NCBI RefSeq assembly: GCF_000417875.1
Contig: NW_006920882.1
Coordinates: 184,712 to 248,711, forward strand
Reading direction: 5' to 3'
DNA: 64,000 nucleotides
Source: Pseudozyma flocculosa PF-1
Lineage: Eukaryota > Basidiomycota > Ustilaginomycetes > Ustilaginales > Ustilaginaceae
The translations under genes were made by a program, and so were the position numbers. The notes beneath the pieces were generated by a model. The model had not been told where the DNA came from, did not search any database, and was given only the letters and a program-made list of their open reading frames with translations. This document shows positions 32,770 through 44,095 of this stretch, piece after piece; position 1 is the first letter of the stretch, and every line of letters begins with the position of its first letter.

Positions 32770-34807
32770 TTGCGCTTGACCGGACACATTCGAGCGGCCG
32801 GCGATCAAGACCCAGCAGCGCTCTCACGCAGCCATGACCGGACCACGGCATTGAGCCGACGACTGCTTGGCCTGCTTCATCGCTCGCCCCTGTCCGCTCC
32901 GCTACGCTATCCATGTCATGTTGACGAGAATGATGAGCTATTCCGCGTGGTGACTGAAGCAAATCCGCCTGCGTGTACGTCGACATCCGTCGACCTGATC
33001 TTCTTGGCCAAGCAGAGTGCTCTGGCAACGGCCCAACCGCACGTGTCGCTGCGACGTCGCTCTCCAGCTCCGCTCCCGATGCGGAACGAAGCATGTCCTC
33101 GAGACTTGTATGAGGCAGCGTTGAGGTGGTCGCTGCGGGCCCAGCATGCAGCCCACCGGCCGTCTTCGGCGAGCACCGTTCCCCGGTCGACCACCCGGCG
33201 AGAGAGGACCAGAGCGGTCTCAAACGAAGGCAGCTCGTCGTTGCTGGTGCAAGTCGGGCGGTTCCCTATGTGCCTCGCTTCGCTCGTACCCTTCGTCCGT
33301 GACTGCTAGCAGCGCGTGAAGTGTCCTACTACTGCGGGTAAGGCTGCACGACGGCCGAAAGGGACCCGACCCACGCGATCCGTCCGTACGCTTGGGCTTG
33401 GAAGTGGGAACGTGCTCGCTGCTCTGCACCAAGGAGCCTTGATAGTGCGCAGACAAGGTTTAGCAACCATGACAGGGGACCCGTCAGTCTCAAACCCTCT
33501 ACTGTCTGACTTCGGCGTCACCGACTGCAGACGTGGTGGGTCTTTCAGCTGTCAGGATGTCCGCCCGTGGCCAGGGTTCCGCAGTCAGCCGCCAAGACGT
33601 CCGATGTCGCGCCACATGTACACATACGTACGTACACATGTATCCATACTTTGAATCAGCTTGCCCCTTGGGCCGCTCTCGGGCCGGAGTATGGCAGAGG
33701 TGCGGCTTCAGCGGCCGCACTCAGCAGGCAGCCTGGCAAGACAGCTCGACGAGGTCGATCCTCTCGTCACGACGGCCGCCCCGGTCTTACCTCTTGCAGC
33801 CATGGCCATACTATCCTCGTCCTTCTCTCAGGTCGCCCACATTTGGTCCATATCAGGTGGGGCCGTCCGCTTACCACGGAAGCAATATACAGTACTCGAT
33901 TGTGGGCAGGGCCGGTGATATGACGATGGCTCCGATCTAGAGCAACTCCTGGCCTCACAACGACGCTGGGCCGAAAACGTTCCGACAGGCACATAATCCC
34001 TGCGCCATGCTGTAACCAGTCGACCGAAGCCCCCTTAGCAGAGCATCCCGTTGTGGAAGTCGCCAAAATAGGCGTTGCATGCTACGACAAAGGCTCGGCG
34101 GCGTCTGTTATCGCATTTAACCTAAGATGGTGCTCCTGCCGTCGTCTCATCGCGTAGCATCTCGGTCGACCCCCCACGACCAATCTGCTGCCCACATGGC
34201 CCAGTCATGATGACTCAAATCGGCTCGGAAGCTCGCAAGATGGAACATGCTGCTACCACCGAAGCTCATGGCTTGTGCTGATTGCGTTAGGGGACATGAC
34301 AACGACGGCCGCCGACACGTCGCTGTCGACATGCATTCTTGGCAGACTCTATCGCTCGGCTCTCCCTCGGACGTCGGGATGAAGCGTAAGCTTCGTCGGA
34401 TAGCCCCGTGCAGAAGCAGGGCGAGGAAGAGGTAGAGACTTGATTTCGCGAGCAGGGGCGATCAGGGCCGATCCTCTTTTTCACCGCCTCGCAGATGGGC
34501 TCCGCCAACGTACGGCAGCCGCTGGCAGGACCGAGCCCATGAGCGAAGGAAGAAGCAGCTGTTCACGGTCGGGAGATGCAGGTGCTCCGTCCCGAGGGCA
34601 AGCCGTTGGACGCTCAACCCTCTCGAGTCGCGGTCCAGCGTTCTTGTGAAGGACAGCGCCAGCTTCGGTCAGCCATGGCGACGAGGTCGAAGGCTTAAAA
34701 AGCGGGACAGCGCTCCAATGTCGACTGCCCTTCTTCCGTCCCTGTCAATCACTGTTCCTCACTGCTCCCATCGTCTCTTAACCACGAACCCCAGCCTACG
34801 CTCCATC
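32770..34807. other. 2 kb intergenic region between secreted proteins A and B
   Basis: No gene is supported. A short TACGTACGTA palindrome with flanking ACATGT copies lies near 33615-33645. GC content is lower than in the flanking coding DNA. Confidence 0.4.
34695..34701 (+). promoter_or_regulatory. TATA-like element of secreted protein B
   Basis: TTAAAAA lies about 110 bases before the ATG at 34808, the same distance as the TATA box of the next family member. Confidence 0.4.
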
Positions 34808-35388
34808 ATGCGGTACTCTCTCGTCTCTCTCTGCGTCTTCCTCGCCCTTCCCCTGGCAGCGATGGGTGCCAGCGACGACCAAGGCTTCTCCAAGATCCGG
34901 GAGGCTCCGATCGGACCGACTGGTAAGATCGTCGGCCATTTGCAACTGTTCCAGAAGGGACAGGGTGCCTTTGTTTCGGCCGACTTCGACGGCGACATCA
35001 AGGCCGGGGGCCTCGACCGCAATCCCAGCTGGCAACTCGTCGACAACTCGAACCCGAGCAATCCGGTGGTCGTGTTTCGCAACTCTGCTGGGCCCGGGCC
35101 CTCCCACGTCAAGCACAGCTGCGCCGGCGAGAACCCGGTGGCGAAGTGTTGCGAGTGGCTCGCTGGAATCGGCCCCTCGGTGGATTACGTAGTCAGAGGT
35201 GAGTCGACCCGACAGAGGAGACGGAGAGTGCATGTCGGAACGTCGACTGAACCTAGACTGCTCTGCCGACCCCACTGATGCTACCTTCATGCGCAGTTGG
35301 TACCTCGACCGGCATCAACTCGTACCATGTGGACAGGGAGTTCACTTTCCCTCCCCCCACTAATGGCCGCCGACATGAACGCGTTTGA
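34808..35388 (+). CDS. Small secreted protein B (paralogue of C)
   Basis: Exons 34808-35198 and 35297-35388 give 160 residues. The signal peptide (MRYSLVSLCVFLALPLAAMG) is followed by SDDQGF. The mature protein has GHLQLFQKGQGAF, VDNSNPSNPVVVF, a CCEWLAGIGP Cys motif paired with an upstream HSC, and the exon-2 cassette VGTSTGINSYHVDREFTF. Protein C aligns over its whole length with the same motifs and the same intron position and phase. No known domain is recognised. Likely secreted; function unknown. Confidence 0.8.
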
Positions 35389-36330
35389 TAGATGGCCCTT
35401 GTCGCCCTGACCTCATCCCAAACCCCTCACACGAGCGTGAAGTCCTATGATGAGCGTGCCACACCTTGTCTGGACAACCGCACCATGATCCGCGACGATG
35501 ATATACGACCCGGAAACATGGATGCTCAGTCGATGATCACGCAGCATCTTGCCAGGACGACGATCGATCGCACGGTGGACTCGTGCTGATTCGCACAAAA
35601 CTGACTGTATGGGAAGAGCGCCCTGCGGTCCTCGGTTTGGATGTGAGGGAGGTGCCCATCTCTGTGCCCGATTACAGAGCAGTCCGAGGCGGATGGGAGC
35701 CCGGGGAGGGGTAAGGGCGGGGGAGGAAGGAGGGGTGCAACACCGTCGATGGGGCGCGACGTACACTCACAGCATGGGGTTCCGGGCCGGTCCGGCGTGC
35801 CAGGCCACGTCAAGATAGCTCGCTTGCTGGTCACGTTCGGCTGGGTCCATCTGACCAACCCGGTCGACGTACCCTACGCAGTCCAACCGGAGGCGTCGCT
35901 CTGCGCAAGATGAAAGCCAGCGCCGTGTCAATGTCGTTGGGCTGAATAATGGCCAGGACATCGACCCACTTTGCTCGATCGATCTGGTCTTTCCGCGTCG
36001 ATGGAAAGGGTCTCCAGCCGACGCAGTGAAATCCACTTACAGTATCGCCCGCGGCGCCGCCGATTCACAAAGATCGAGCTTTTGTCGATTCTCGGCGTCC
36101 GACCTGCTGACCTCGGCATGCCGGCAACGCGTCGGAGATCCCAGTCGAGGCAGACTTCGACACCACTCTCTCACGGACAGCAGCTTGTCGAATCCGCTGG
36201 GCATCGCGGACAAGGTCAAAGGTATAAAGCGCGACGTGGGGCACCGCTTGCTCCCGTGTCCTTCACCCCTTCTCTTGTCCATCCACACCTGGCCCCCGCT
36301 CCACGAGCCTGTCCAGCCTCCTCTTTCACG
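35389..36330. other. Intergenic region between secreted proteins B and C
   Basis: About 0.94 kb with no supported gene. It ends with the TATA box of protein C. Confidence 0.4.
36223..36228 (+). promoter_or_regulatory. TATA box of secreted protein C
   Basis: TATAAA lies 103 bases upstream of the ATG at 36331, followed by a C/T-rich leader. Confidence 0.65.
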
Positions 36331-36891
36331 ATGAGAACCTCTCTCGCCTCGCTCAGCGTCCTCCTTGCCTTTCCTCTGACAGCCATCGGCGCTGGCAGCG
36401 ATCAGGGGCTCAAACCATTCAGGTGGGTCCGGATCGGCAGGCCCGGACAGGGTGTGGGCCACATCGAAATAAGCCAGGCGGGACAAGGCGCGTTCATAAG
36501 GCTCCGACTCGACGCGCGCATCCAAGGCGCGCCCGCCGATCCCAGCGTGAAACTCCTCGATTACACCAACCCAGGCAAGCCAGGTGTCGTGTTCTCCGAT
36601 CCCGCCGGTACGGGTGCCTCGGGCACCACGCACAACTGTCAGGCCTCCACCTCGATGGTGAAGCTTTGCGAGTGGATCGCCGGCGAAGGCCCCCACACGG
36701 ATTACAGACTCAACGGTACGTGCTCGATGCTCAACAGGGTGCCCGACCGCGAGCGCCTGTCATACCGCCGACTGATGCCCGCGAGCTCCCTTGACCCCCG
36801 GGGCGCGATTCCATGGGCAGTTGGAACCTACACCGGCGTCAACGAGTACCCGGTGACCAGGAACTTCGCCTTCCGCGGCGGTATCCCTTAG
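36331..36891 (+). CDS. Small secreted protein C (paralogue of B)
   Basis: Exons 36331-36715 and 36821-36891 give 151 residues. The signal peptide (MRTSLASLSVLLAFPLTAIG) resembles that of protein B almost residue for residue and is followed by SDQG. Shared motifs are VGHIEISQAGQGAF, TNPGKPGVVFSDPAG, NC...LCEWIAGEGP, and the exon-2 cassette VGTYTGVNEYPVTRNFAF. The intron is phase 1 at the position used in proteins A and B. A hydrophobic signal, two cysteines and a short length suggest a secreted, possibly disulfide-bonded protein. No catalytic motif is visible. Confidence 0.82.
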   Translation: MRTSLASLSVLLAFPLTAIGAGSDQGLKPFRWVRIGRPGQGVGHIEISQAGQGAFIRLRLDARIQGAPADPSVKLLDYTNPGKPGVVFSDPAGTGASGTTHNCQASTSMVKLCEWIAGEGPHTDYRLNGTCSMLNRVPDRERLSYRRLMPASSLDPRGAIPWAVGTYTGVNEYPVTRNFAFRGGIP

Positions 36892-37433
36892 AACGTGGCG
36901 GGCGCTCCGACTTACCTTGCTCGTGCCCTCGCGACGTGCCAGGCTAGTCACCCATCAAGAGAGCGGCGCAGCTGCCCACCCTGTAGTCGTTTTGCTTTCC
37001 CATCTCGCACTTGCGGCGGCCTTGCCGCACAAACAGCACCGCGACTCGCTACAGGACGTAGAAACCTAGAGCAGATTGCTTGCAACCCGAGTGGGCTCGA
37101 AAAGGGGATTCGACGCCGAGACAAAACTCTTGCTTCGCCTGCACTATCGGTAGATGATCATCGACGCCTACTGACTTCGCGCTCAATCGCCCTAGACCGG
37201 GGAGTGTGCAACGGCCTGCGCTGTCGATTGGCACTGCGAGTGCGGCGACCGCTGGCAGAAGTCACCTGAGAGTGCACGTAATCTGGCCGGCACGGCGGAG
37301 GCAAGATGGGCCCTGGACGAGGGCAAGGGCATGCAGTGGCCCAAAGCTAGCGGCAAGGTGCAACTTGTGCATGGCGGGTTTCGTGCGACACGGCCGACAC
37401 GGCGACGTCGAGGCGGCCACGGGCGCTGCGCGG
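36892..37433. other. Convergent 3' intergenic region
   Basis: About 0.54 kb between convergent secreted protein C and the TPR gene. Nothing further is recognised. Confidence 0.4.
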
Positions 37434-38634
37434 TCACACGACGTCCTGGTCGACGTACTTGGCAACGGCTCGATCGAATTCGGATCGGCTGAAGATGCCG
37501 TCGTCGTCGTCGTCGGACTCCTTGATCGTCTTTTTGGGGTGCTGTTGCCGGAGCCAACGCTGCCGTTCGGTCGAACTGGCGCGGGAGGTGATGATGAGCT
37601 GCTGCTGCGCCTGCTGGATCTCGGGACAGTCCGGGCGGAGGAGCCAGGCCATCTCCAGATCCTGAGCCGCTTGGTCGAGCTGGCCAAGCCGTGCGCGAGC
37701 CTCTGCGGCCCGGAGGTGCGCCTTGGCACGCAGTCGATCCATCTCGCGCTTGTGGTCCGCTTCGAGGCGATGCACGATGTTGTCGGTGGAAGCACCAGAG
37801 GCGGTGGAGCCCCTGCCGGAGCTCTGCGACATGAGGCGGGCCTCGAGATCGATCCTTGTCTCTTCCTCGCGTCGGATGCACGTGAGCGCGATCTGCGCGT
37901 CCTCGAGCGAGCGGCTGAAGCTGGCGGGCGACAGTGGACAGACACCAGACCGGATGGAGCTGTCAGCGTGACACTCCGACGGCGTCGGTAGTCGGGAGAT
38001 CGACTGGAGCGTACAGGTGCAGGTCAAAGGCCACGAGCGAGCGATTGAGGTAGAGGGCCTCGTCAAGGTGGCTCAACTTGATGCTGATAGACGGGGCATG
38101 CGTGAAGGGTCCGTCGATCGGCGATGTCAGCCCTCAAAGTCTTTGTGCCAGGGTACGCGAGCACCGGCGACGCCCAGCGTGCTCACCATGCGGATAGGAT
38201 CAGGAAAGCTTCCTCGAGTCGGCCATCCCGGTGCGCCTCGCTTGCCTGCGGGAGCCAAGGGGCCGACGATGCGGGTTAGAGGAAGCGAGCCGGGCCTCTT
38301 GGGCGGCGCACGCAGCTCTGCCCCTTACCACAGACTTGAGACGTCTTGCCTTGTCCATCTTGCCTTGGATTACGGCCACGGAGTGTCCATGGCTGCTGCT
38401 TCCGATGCTGAGGCTGCTTGAATCGCGGACGAAAGAGGAAGAGGGGGAGGCGGCGGTGGCGGCCAAGGTACTTGGCGTCGAGGACGGACGACTGGTGGCG
38501 ATGCGCGTGCGATCGCCTAGGCGGCGGCGCTTGGCTGCAGACTGCGGTGGCGAGGTCGAAGATGCCCCGAGCTCTTGCGGCGGCGACTCCTTCTCGACCG
38601 TGGCGGATTGGTGGCGTGAGCGCTTGTTGGACAT
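37434..38634 (-). CDS. TPR-repeat protein
   Basis: Exons 38634-38329, 38245-38187, 38083-38015 and 37920-37434 join to 306 residues. The first 90 residues are Ser-rich with a basic patch (KRRRLGDRTR). The next exons form tetratricopeptide helices: SEAHRDGRLEEAFLILSA, then IKLSHLDEALYLNRSLVAF, then SRSLEDAQIALTCI. A last TPR follows a charged coiled stretch: AEARARLGQLDQAAQDLEMA. The C-terminal tail is charged (ESDDDDDGIFSRSEF). The TPR spacing rejoins only with these splice sites, which supports the model. TPRs bind partner proteins; the partner is unknown. The start could be further upstream, because the frame is open beyond 38634. Confidence 0.75.
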
Positions 38635-41100
38635 GGCGTACGGTTGCTCGACGCGTGCTGGGTGGGGGTTGAGTCCTGCAGCTGCCGGATCTTGACGAGT
38701 TTCTCGAGCGAGTTCCACGGGCTTGACCATCAGCAAGCAAGGGCGAATTGCGATGGTGGCGATGGCGGTGGTGGTGATGATGGTGGTGGCGGTGAGGCAA
38801 AGGCGCTTCTCTTTCAGCCGCTGCCCACTTGGCAAGCAGCAGAGGCGGGGCAGGCGGTCCCGCCCGCACGGTCCCCTACGCCACGCGTGCCCTGCTTTTT
38901 AGCTCAGCCTCGTGAGGCGGCGCAGGCAAGACGGCCTCGCTCCGCTCTCTGGCTCTCTTCGGCTGCCTGCCTGTTGGCCAGGAGCAGCTTGGACCATTCT
39001 CGGACCCGCGCCTCGATCTCGCTCTCAGCGCAGCGCAATCGCCATGGCCGCAGTCCTTGGCTACAGCCAGCCCCATCTATCCTTTCGCTGGAGCGGAGGC
39101 GGGCCGAAGCCGAGACGCTCAATGGCCCCGCCAGCTACATAGCTTGCTCGGCGTGGAAACGACCGGGATAGAAACGTCGGCGGCGCCGATACGGCGGCCC
39201 ACCGAGGCAAGCAGAATGTGAGATGCTGGCGGTCTATCCGACGAGTGCGGAGCAAGCAGTCTGCGACGATGCGACGCACCACGCGTCCGGCTGAGCCGGT
39301 CGTGCCTCGACCGATCAGCAAAGCTGCGGCAGCACGCAGACCTCCTCAGCCGGCCGGAATGCCTCCGCGCTGCGGCTCGATTCGCTAGTCCTAACGGGAC
39401 CGTCCAGCCTGCTACTCTAGGTTGAGGCCAGCGTGAGCTCTGACGGGCGCCTAGCAGACACAGACGCCGATGGGTGGGTGGGTGATGCCAAGGTTGGGCA
39501 TGTGGAAGTTTGAGGTGTCAGAAGCCAGTCGCCGATCGATGCTGCTGGAACGTGCAGCCTGCCCTGTCTCGCTGCTTGCTTGCTGCGCGGCTCTCCAAGT
39601 CCGGGCAGGATGGTCCAGCGTCGAGGGCCAGCTCCCAGGTTGCGAGACGGTCAGGCACCTGCGAGCAGAGGGCGCTTCCTTGGCTGCGTCGATTGATTCC
39701 GAAGCTTCGGAGTGGCTTGAACAGGGGACAGGGGAGCGCGATGGCGAGCAGGGCCGCAAGCAAAGAAGGTGGTGGAGAGAAGCAACAGCAGTCAGGGGGA
39801 TGGCCAGGCAGGCCAGGCTTAGGCTAGGGTCCCCTTCCTGCCGGCCTAGCCTGCCTGCTTGGGTTCGGAGCACCGCTGCGCCATGCATGCAGGTCGGGCG
39901 TTTTTCAGCGTCCGCCTGCGCAGGCTGCGGGGCCATGCGAGGATCTGCAACCCTTTCCGAGCCCACGCCGACGCGTCCAGCACGGCCGACAGCTCTCGCT
40001 TCCTCTTGCTTGGCCTTTTCCCTGCCCGCTTGCTCCTCGCCTGGCCTGGCCTGGCCTGGCCTCCTATCCTATCCTCTCCTTCGTCGCTCCCCCCGTCTCC
40101 CATACTCTGTCTGCCCTGCTCGGCCTCTTTCCGAAGACGACGACATCGGAGCGCGTGTCCATCGCCATGCCCGAGCCATCGCACCCACAACAAAAGCACG
40201 CGGAGGCGGGTTATCCACCACTTCACCGAGCCCAAGCGTGCACACCCCATCGCCCTCCCTCCCGCGCCGACACGGAGCGGGGCAAAGCCAGGCTACCTTT
40301 CCCAGCCTAGTCCATCCTCCCGCTCCAGCGACTAAGCACCGGGAGAGCCAACGGATGTCGCCCAGGCAACGCCGCCCCCGTGGCCTGCTGCGCTTGCTGC
40401 TCGCATGCCGGCCTGCCCCTCTCGCCGCCCCGAGGCAGGCGTCAAGCAAGGCCGGGATCGGCAAGGTGATAGCGCAGCCACCTGCCTACTGCCGCCGTCT
40501 GCTCGACTCTACTCTGCCTCAAGCTTCTTACGCCACTTTGCCTCAAGTTGGACCCACGCCATGGAGCGCCAAGCGGACCGCTCGGCGACGGAAACCATGC
40601 ATGTCGCTTCAGAAGGACGCCGGAGGAGCGCGCGGATGGCAGCCGAGCAGCCCGCACCTGCTGCTTGCTTGCCATCACATCGACCGCTCCCTCGGGCTAA
40701 TCCAGAGAGGGAGATGAAGCAGGAGGCCTCCATCATCAGCTGGGCTCGTTTGAGGATCCGCAGGCCGTCGATCAATACATAAGGAGCCATCGTCATCTCG
40801 GTCTGCGTCTTTCCCCTTTCCTCATCATCGCCCCCCTTCTCCTCGGCTCCTCCCTCCCTCTCCCTCTCACTCTCCCTCTCCTTCTCACATCTCCCATCCT
40901 CTCCCCTTCACCTTACCTCTCTTTCTGCATCGCCTCCCTCTCACCACGCGCTGAACGCCCTTTCAGCACCATAGACCCGTAAACACAACGGCCCCGCGAT
41001 CCTTTCCGCTCCGTCACGCTCTGCCTCTGCTCCGTCTAGACGACTGCCACAGCCTAGAACCTACCAGCTAGAATCTCACCCACCCGCAAGTGAGGGGACC
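38635..41100. other. 2.5 kb intergenic region with chitinase promoter
   Basis: No gene is supported between the divergent TPR and chitinase genes. Near 40041-40061 there is a CCTGG repeat. From about 40800 to 40945 the plus strand is almost pure C/T, a typical core-promoter or leader signature of a strongly expressed fungal gene. Confidence 0.5.
40041..40061. repeat. CCTGG pentanucleotide run
   Basis: Four tandem copies of CTGGC/CCTGG. The same unit recurs at about 2546-2562 and 24292-24310, each time in the 5' flank of a gene. Confidence 0.85.
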
Positions 41101-43707
41101 ATGAAGACCACCTCCAGCCTCGCCGTGCTCACCGCAGGCCTCGCCTGGGTCGCCGGCGCCGCGGCCCGCGATGCACGCTACCAGTCCGCCCACTCAAACG
41201 GCACCGCGCCCGTCGACGTGCAGAGCCTCGACAGGCGCCACGAGGCCTTCCTCTTCCACCCGACGTCGCACACCAACGTCACCGAGAATATCCGACAGAA
41301 GCGCGGCACCTGCCCCGCCTCGCAGCTCAACCGCCGCCACCGCAGCACGGCCAAGAGGGTCAAGCGCCAGGCAGGCGCCGGCAAGGTCAACGCCGCCTAC
41401 TTCACCAACTGGGGCGTCTACGAGCGCAAGTACTTCCCCAACGACATCCCCGTCCAGCAGCTCACCCACGTCAACTACGCATTTGCGACCATCGAACCGT
41501 CGACGGGCAAGGCGGTCCTGTCGGACTACTACGCCGACCAGGACATGCGCTACCCGAATGATGCCTCGAGCAGCGGCGGCAGCGGCAAGAACCTCTACGG
41601 CGCCTTTAACCAGTTCCTGGCGCTCAAGAAGAGCAACCGCCACCTCAAGCTCGTCCTCTCTATCGGCGGCTGGAGCTACAGCCCGCTCTTCGCGCCCATG
41701 GCCACCGACTCGACCAAGCGCGCGGCCTTTGTGTCGAGCGCCGTCGACCTCGTCAGAAACTATGGACTCGACGGCCTCGACATAGACTGGGAGTTCCCCA
41801 ACAGCGCCGCCGAGGCTGCCGCCTACGTGTCGCTGCTCAAGGAGCTGAGGGCCGGGCTGGATGCCTACGCCGCTCGCGTGGGCCATTCCAACCCCTACCT
41901 GCTCACCATCGCCGCGCCCTGCGGGCCGGACAACTACGGCACCCTCGACATGGCGGGCATGGACAAGTATCTAAGCTACTGGAACCTGATGGGCTACGAC
42001 TACTCGGGCGAGTGGTCCGACGCCGCCACCCACCAGGCCAACCTCCTCGGCGCCGCGCCCTCGGACTCTGACTGCATCACGGCCTACCTGTCGCGCGGCG
42101 CCACGGCGAGCAAGGTGGTGCTCGGCATGCCCATCTACGGACGCGGCTTCGACAAGACCGACGGCCTCAACAAGCCCTTCACCGGCGTCGGCTACGGCAC
42201 CTTTGGCGGCGGCGTCTACGACTACTACGCGCTGCCGGAAGCGGGAGCCACCGAGTTTTACGATGCCAAGGCTGGGGCCGCCTGGTCGTACGACAGCGCC
42301 AAGCGCCGCCTCATCAGCTACGACACTCCGGCCGTCGTCCAGCAGAAGGTCGACTACCTGCTCTCCAAGGGTCTGGCCGGCTCCATGTTCTGGGAGCTGA
42401 GCGGCGACAATGCCGGCGTCGCCAGCCGATCGCTCGTCCTGGCCTCTGCCAACCGCCTCGGCGGCCTGGACCAGACGCCCAACCACATCAGCTACCCGGA
42501 GAGCTCGTTTGACAACGTCCGAGGCAGCAACCCTCCTACGCCCCCGCCGACGACGACCACGAGCACCACGACCACGAGCACCTCGCGCCCCTCGAGCACT
42601 AGCACCACGTCTACTAGCACCTCGACGCAGCCTGGCCCCACCACGACGGCCGCGCCGAGCAGGCAGCCGATCGGCTCCGACTGCTCTGGCAACAGCGACT
42701 GCCAGTCGTCGTCGTGCGTGTCCAACAAGTGCGTGCCCAGGCCCGGGCAGGGCTGGCTGGGCGGCTTCTGCAACCTGTCGTCGCAGTGCGGCACGAGCCA
42801 GCACTGCTTCAACAACAAGTGCCGCGACAAGAAGGACTACGGCGCATCGTGCACCGTCGACGACACCTGCCGATCCGGACGTTGCTCGCCCCTGCTCAGG
42901 CGCTGCATCCCGCAGGCGGGCGCCAACGCGTGGGTGGGAGCCTTCTGCAGCAACAACAGCCAGTGCGCCACTGGCCTCTGCACCGACAACGCGTGCGCCG
43001 ACAAGAGGCAGCCGGGCGACGACTGCAGCGCCGACGTCAACTGCCAGAGCAACCGGTGCGACCCGGCGGCCAAGAAGTGCGTGCCGCAGTCGGACGGCAG
43101 CGGTTGGATCGGCTCCTTCTGCACGGCCAACGACCAGTGCTCCAACGGCCTGTGCTCCAGCAACGCCTGCTCGGCCAAGGTGCAGCTGGGCGAGGCCTGC
43201 GCCAACGACGAGGGCTGCGCCAGCGGCCGATGCAGCCCGCAGCTCAAGCGCTGCATCCCGCCCGCGGGCAGCTTCTCGGGCTACGTCGGTGTGTTCTGCA
43301 CAAATGACAGCCAGTGCGCCAACAGGCTCTGCCTCGACAACGCCTGCTCGGACAAGGCCCAGCTGGGCGGCGCGTGCACCGAGGATACGGGCTGCGCGAG
43401 CGGACGGTGCAGCCCGCAGCTGAAGCGGTGCATCCCGCAGGCCGGCAGCTTTTCGGGCTACGTGGGCGCCTTTTGCACCAACAACAGCCAGTGCGTCAAC
43501 AACCTCTGCAACATCGCCGAACACGCCTGCGCCGACAAGGTGCAGCTGGGCCAGGCGTGCACCGACAATGTGCAGTGCCAGAGCAACCGGTGCAGCGTCG
43601 ATGCCCAGCGCTGCATCCCCACAAAGGGCGCCGGCTGGATTGGCGCCTTCTGCACCCGCTCCACCCAGTGCCAGAGCTCCAACTGCGCCGCCAACAAGTG
43701 CGTGTAG
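41101..43707 (+). CDS. Secreted GH18 chitinase with alternating Cys-rich modules
   Basis: An intronless frame of 868 residues. A signal peptide covers residues 1-22. A propeptide-like segment with KR-type sites (AKRVKRQ) precedes the catalytic domain at about 96-460. That domain has VNAAYFTNWGVYER, the substrate-side LVLSIGGWSYS, the catalytic DGLDIDWEF (about 223-231, the last Glu being the acid/base), NLMGYDYSG and the late SMFWELSGD. A Thr/Ser/Pro linker (about 478-520) is followed by Cys-rich DNA to the end: six modules of the form GxFC...QC alternate with six of the form GxxC...C...RC...CIP. The protein should cleave chitin outside the cell or in the wall; the Cys-rich tail may bind wall polymer. 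The ATG at 41101 has signal peptide context. Confidence 0.93.
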   Translation: MKTTSSLAVLTAGLAWVAGAAARDARYQSAHSNGTAPVDVQSLDRRHEAFLFHPTSHTNVTENIRQKRGTCPASQLNRRHRSTAKRVKRQAGAGKVNAAYFTNWGVYERKYFPNDIPVQQLTHVNYAFATIEPSTGKAVLSDYYADQDMRYPNDASSSGGSGKNLYGAFNQFLALKKSNRHLKLVLSIGGWSYSPLFAPMATDSTKRAAFVSSAVDLVRNYGLDGLDIDWEFPNSAAEAAAYVSLLKELRAGLDAYAARVGHSNPYLLTIAAPCGPDNYGTLDMAGMDKYLSYWNLMGYDYSGEWSDAATHQANLLGAAPSDSDCITAYLSRGATASKVVLGMPIYGRGFDKTDGLNKPFTGVGYGTFGGGVYDYYALPEAGATEFYDAKAGAAWSYDSAKRRLISYDTPAVVQQKVDYLLSKGLAGSMFWELSGDNAGVASRSLVLASANRLGGLDQTPNHISYPESSFDNVRGSNPPTPPPTTTTSTTTTSTSRPSSTSTTSTSTSTQPGPTTTAAPSRQPIGSDCSGNSDCQSSSCVSNKCVPRPGQGWLGGFCNLSSQCGTSQHCFNNKCRDKKDYGASCTVDDTCRSGRCSPLLRRCIPQAGANAWVGAFCSNNSQCATGLCTDNACADKRQPGDDCSADVNCQSNRCDPAAKKCVPQSDGSGWIGSFCTANDQCSNGLCSSNACSAKVQLGEACANDEGCASGRCSPQLKRCIPPAGSFSGYVGVFCTNDSQCANRLCLDNACSDKAQLGGACTEDTGCASGRCSPQLKRCIPQAGSFSGYVGAFCTNNSQCVNNLCNIAEHACADKVQLGQACTDNVQCQSNRCSVDAQRCIPTKGAGWIGAFCTRSTQCQSSNCAANKCV

Positions 43708-44095
43708 CCGTTGCCGGTGCGCGTCCCTCTGCTTCCTAGCCTGATCCTGCACTCGTGTCCTGGGTCCACCTCGATCCTGTCTTCTCTCTCCTGCTCCGTT
43801 TCGCTCCTGCGGCCCCGTGACGGGTGTCGGACGCGGTTCCTGTCGTCCTCTCTCATCTCTCTCCAGAGGACGACGCTGGAACGTCCGCCCCGTCCCTTGC
43901 TCATCCCCAACATTTCTGCTGTATCACCAGATCTTCCTGTTCCACTCTGTCTTTCCGGCGGTGCTGAATTGCGACGATACAATGCCATTCCGGTCCTACC
44001 TTGACCCTTGCTATCCTCCGCTTCCCTTCCTGATGCGGGTACGGCCGTGATGCAACCTCGGCAGAGCTTGCGGCGCACGGTGGGCAGCTCACGTC
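43708..44095. other. Convergent 3' intergenic region
   Basis: About 0.39 kb between the convergent chitinase and MPDU1-like genes. No feature is seen. Confidence 0.4.
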
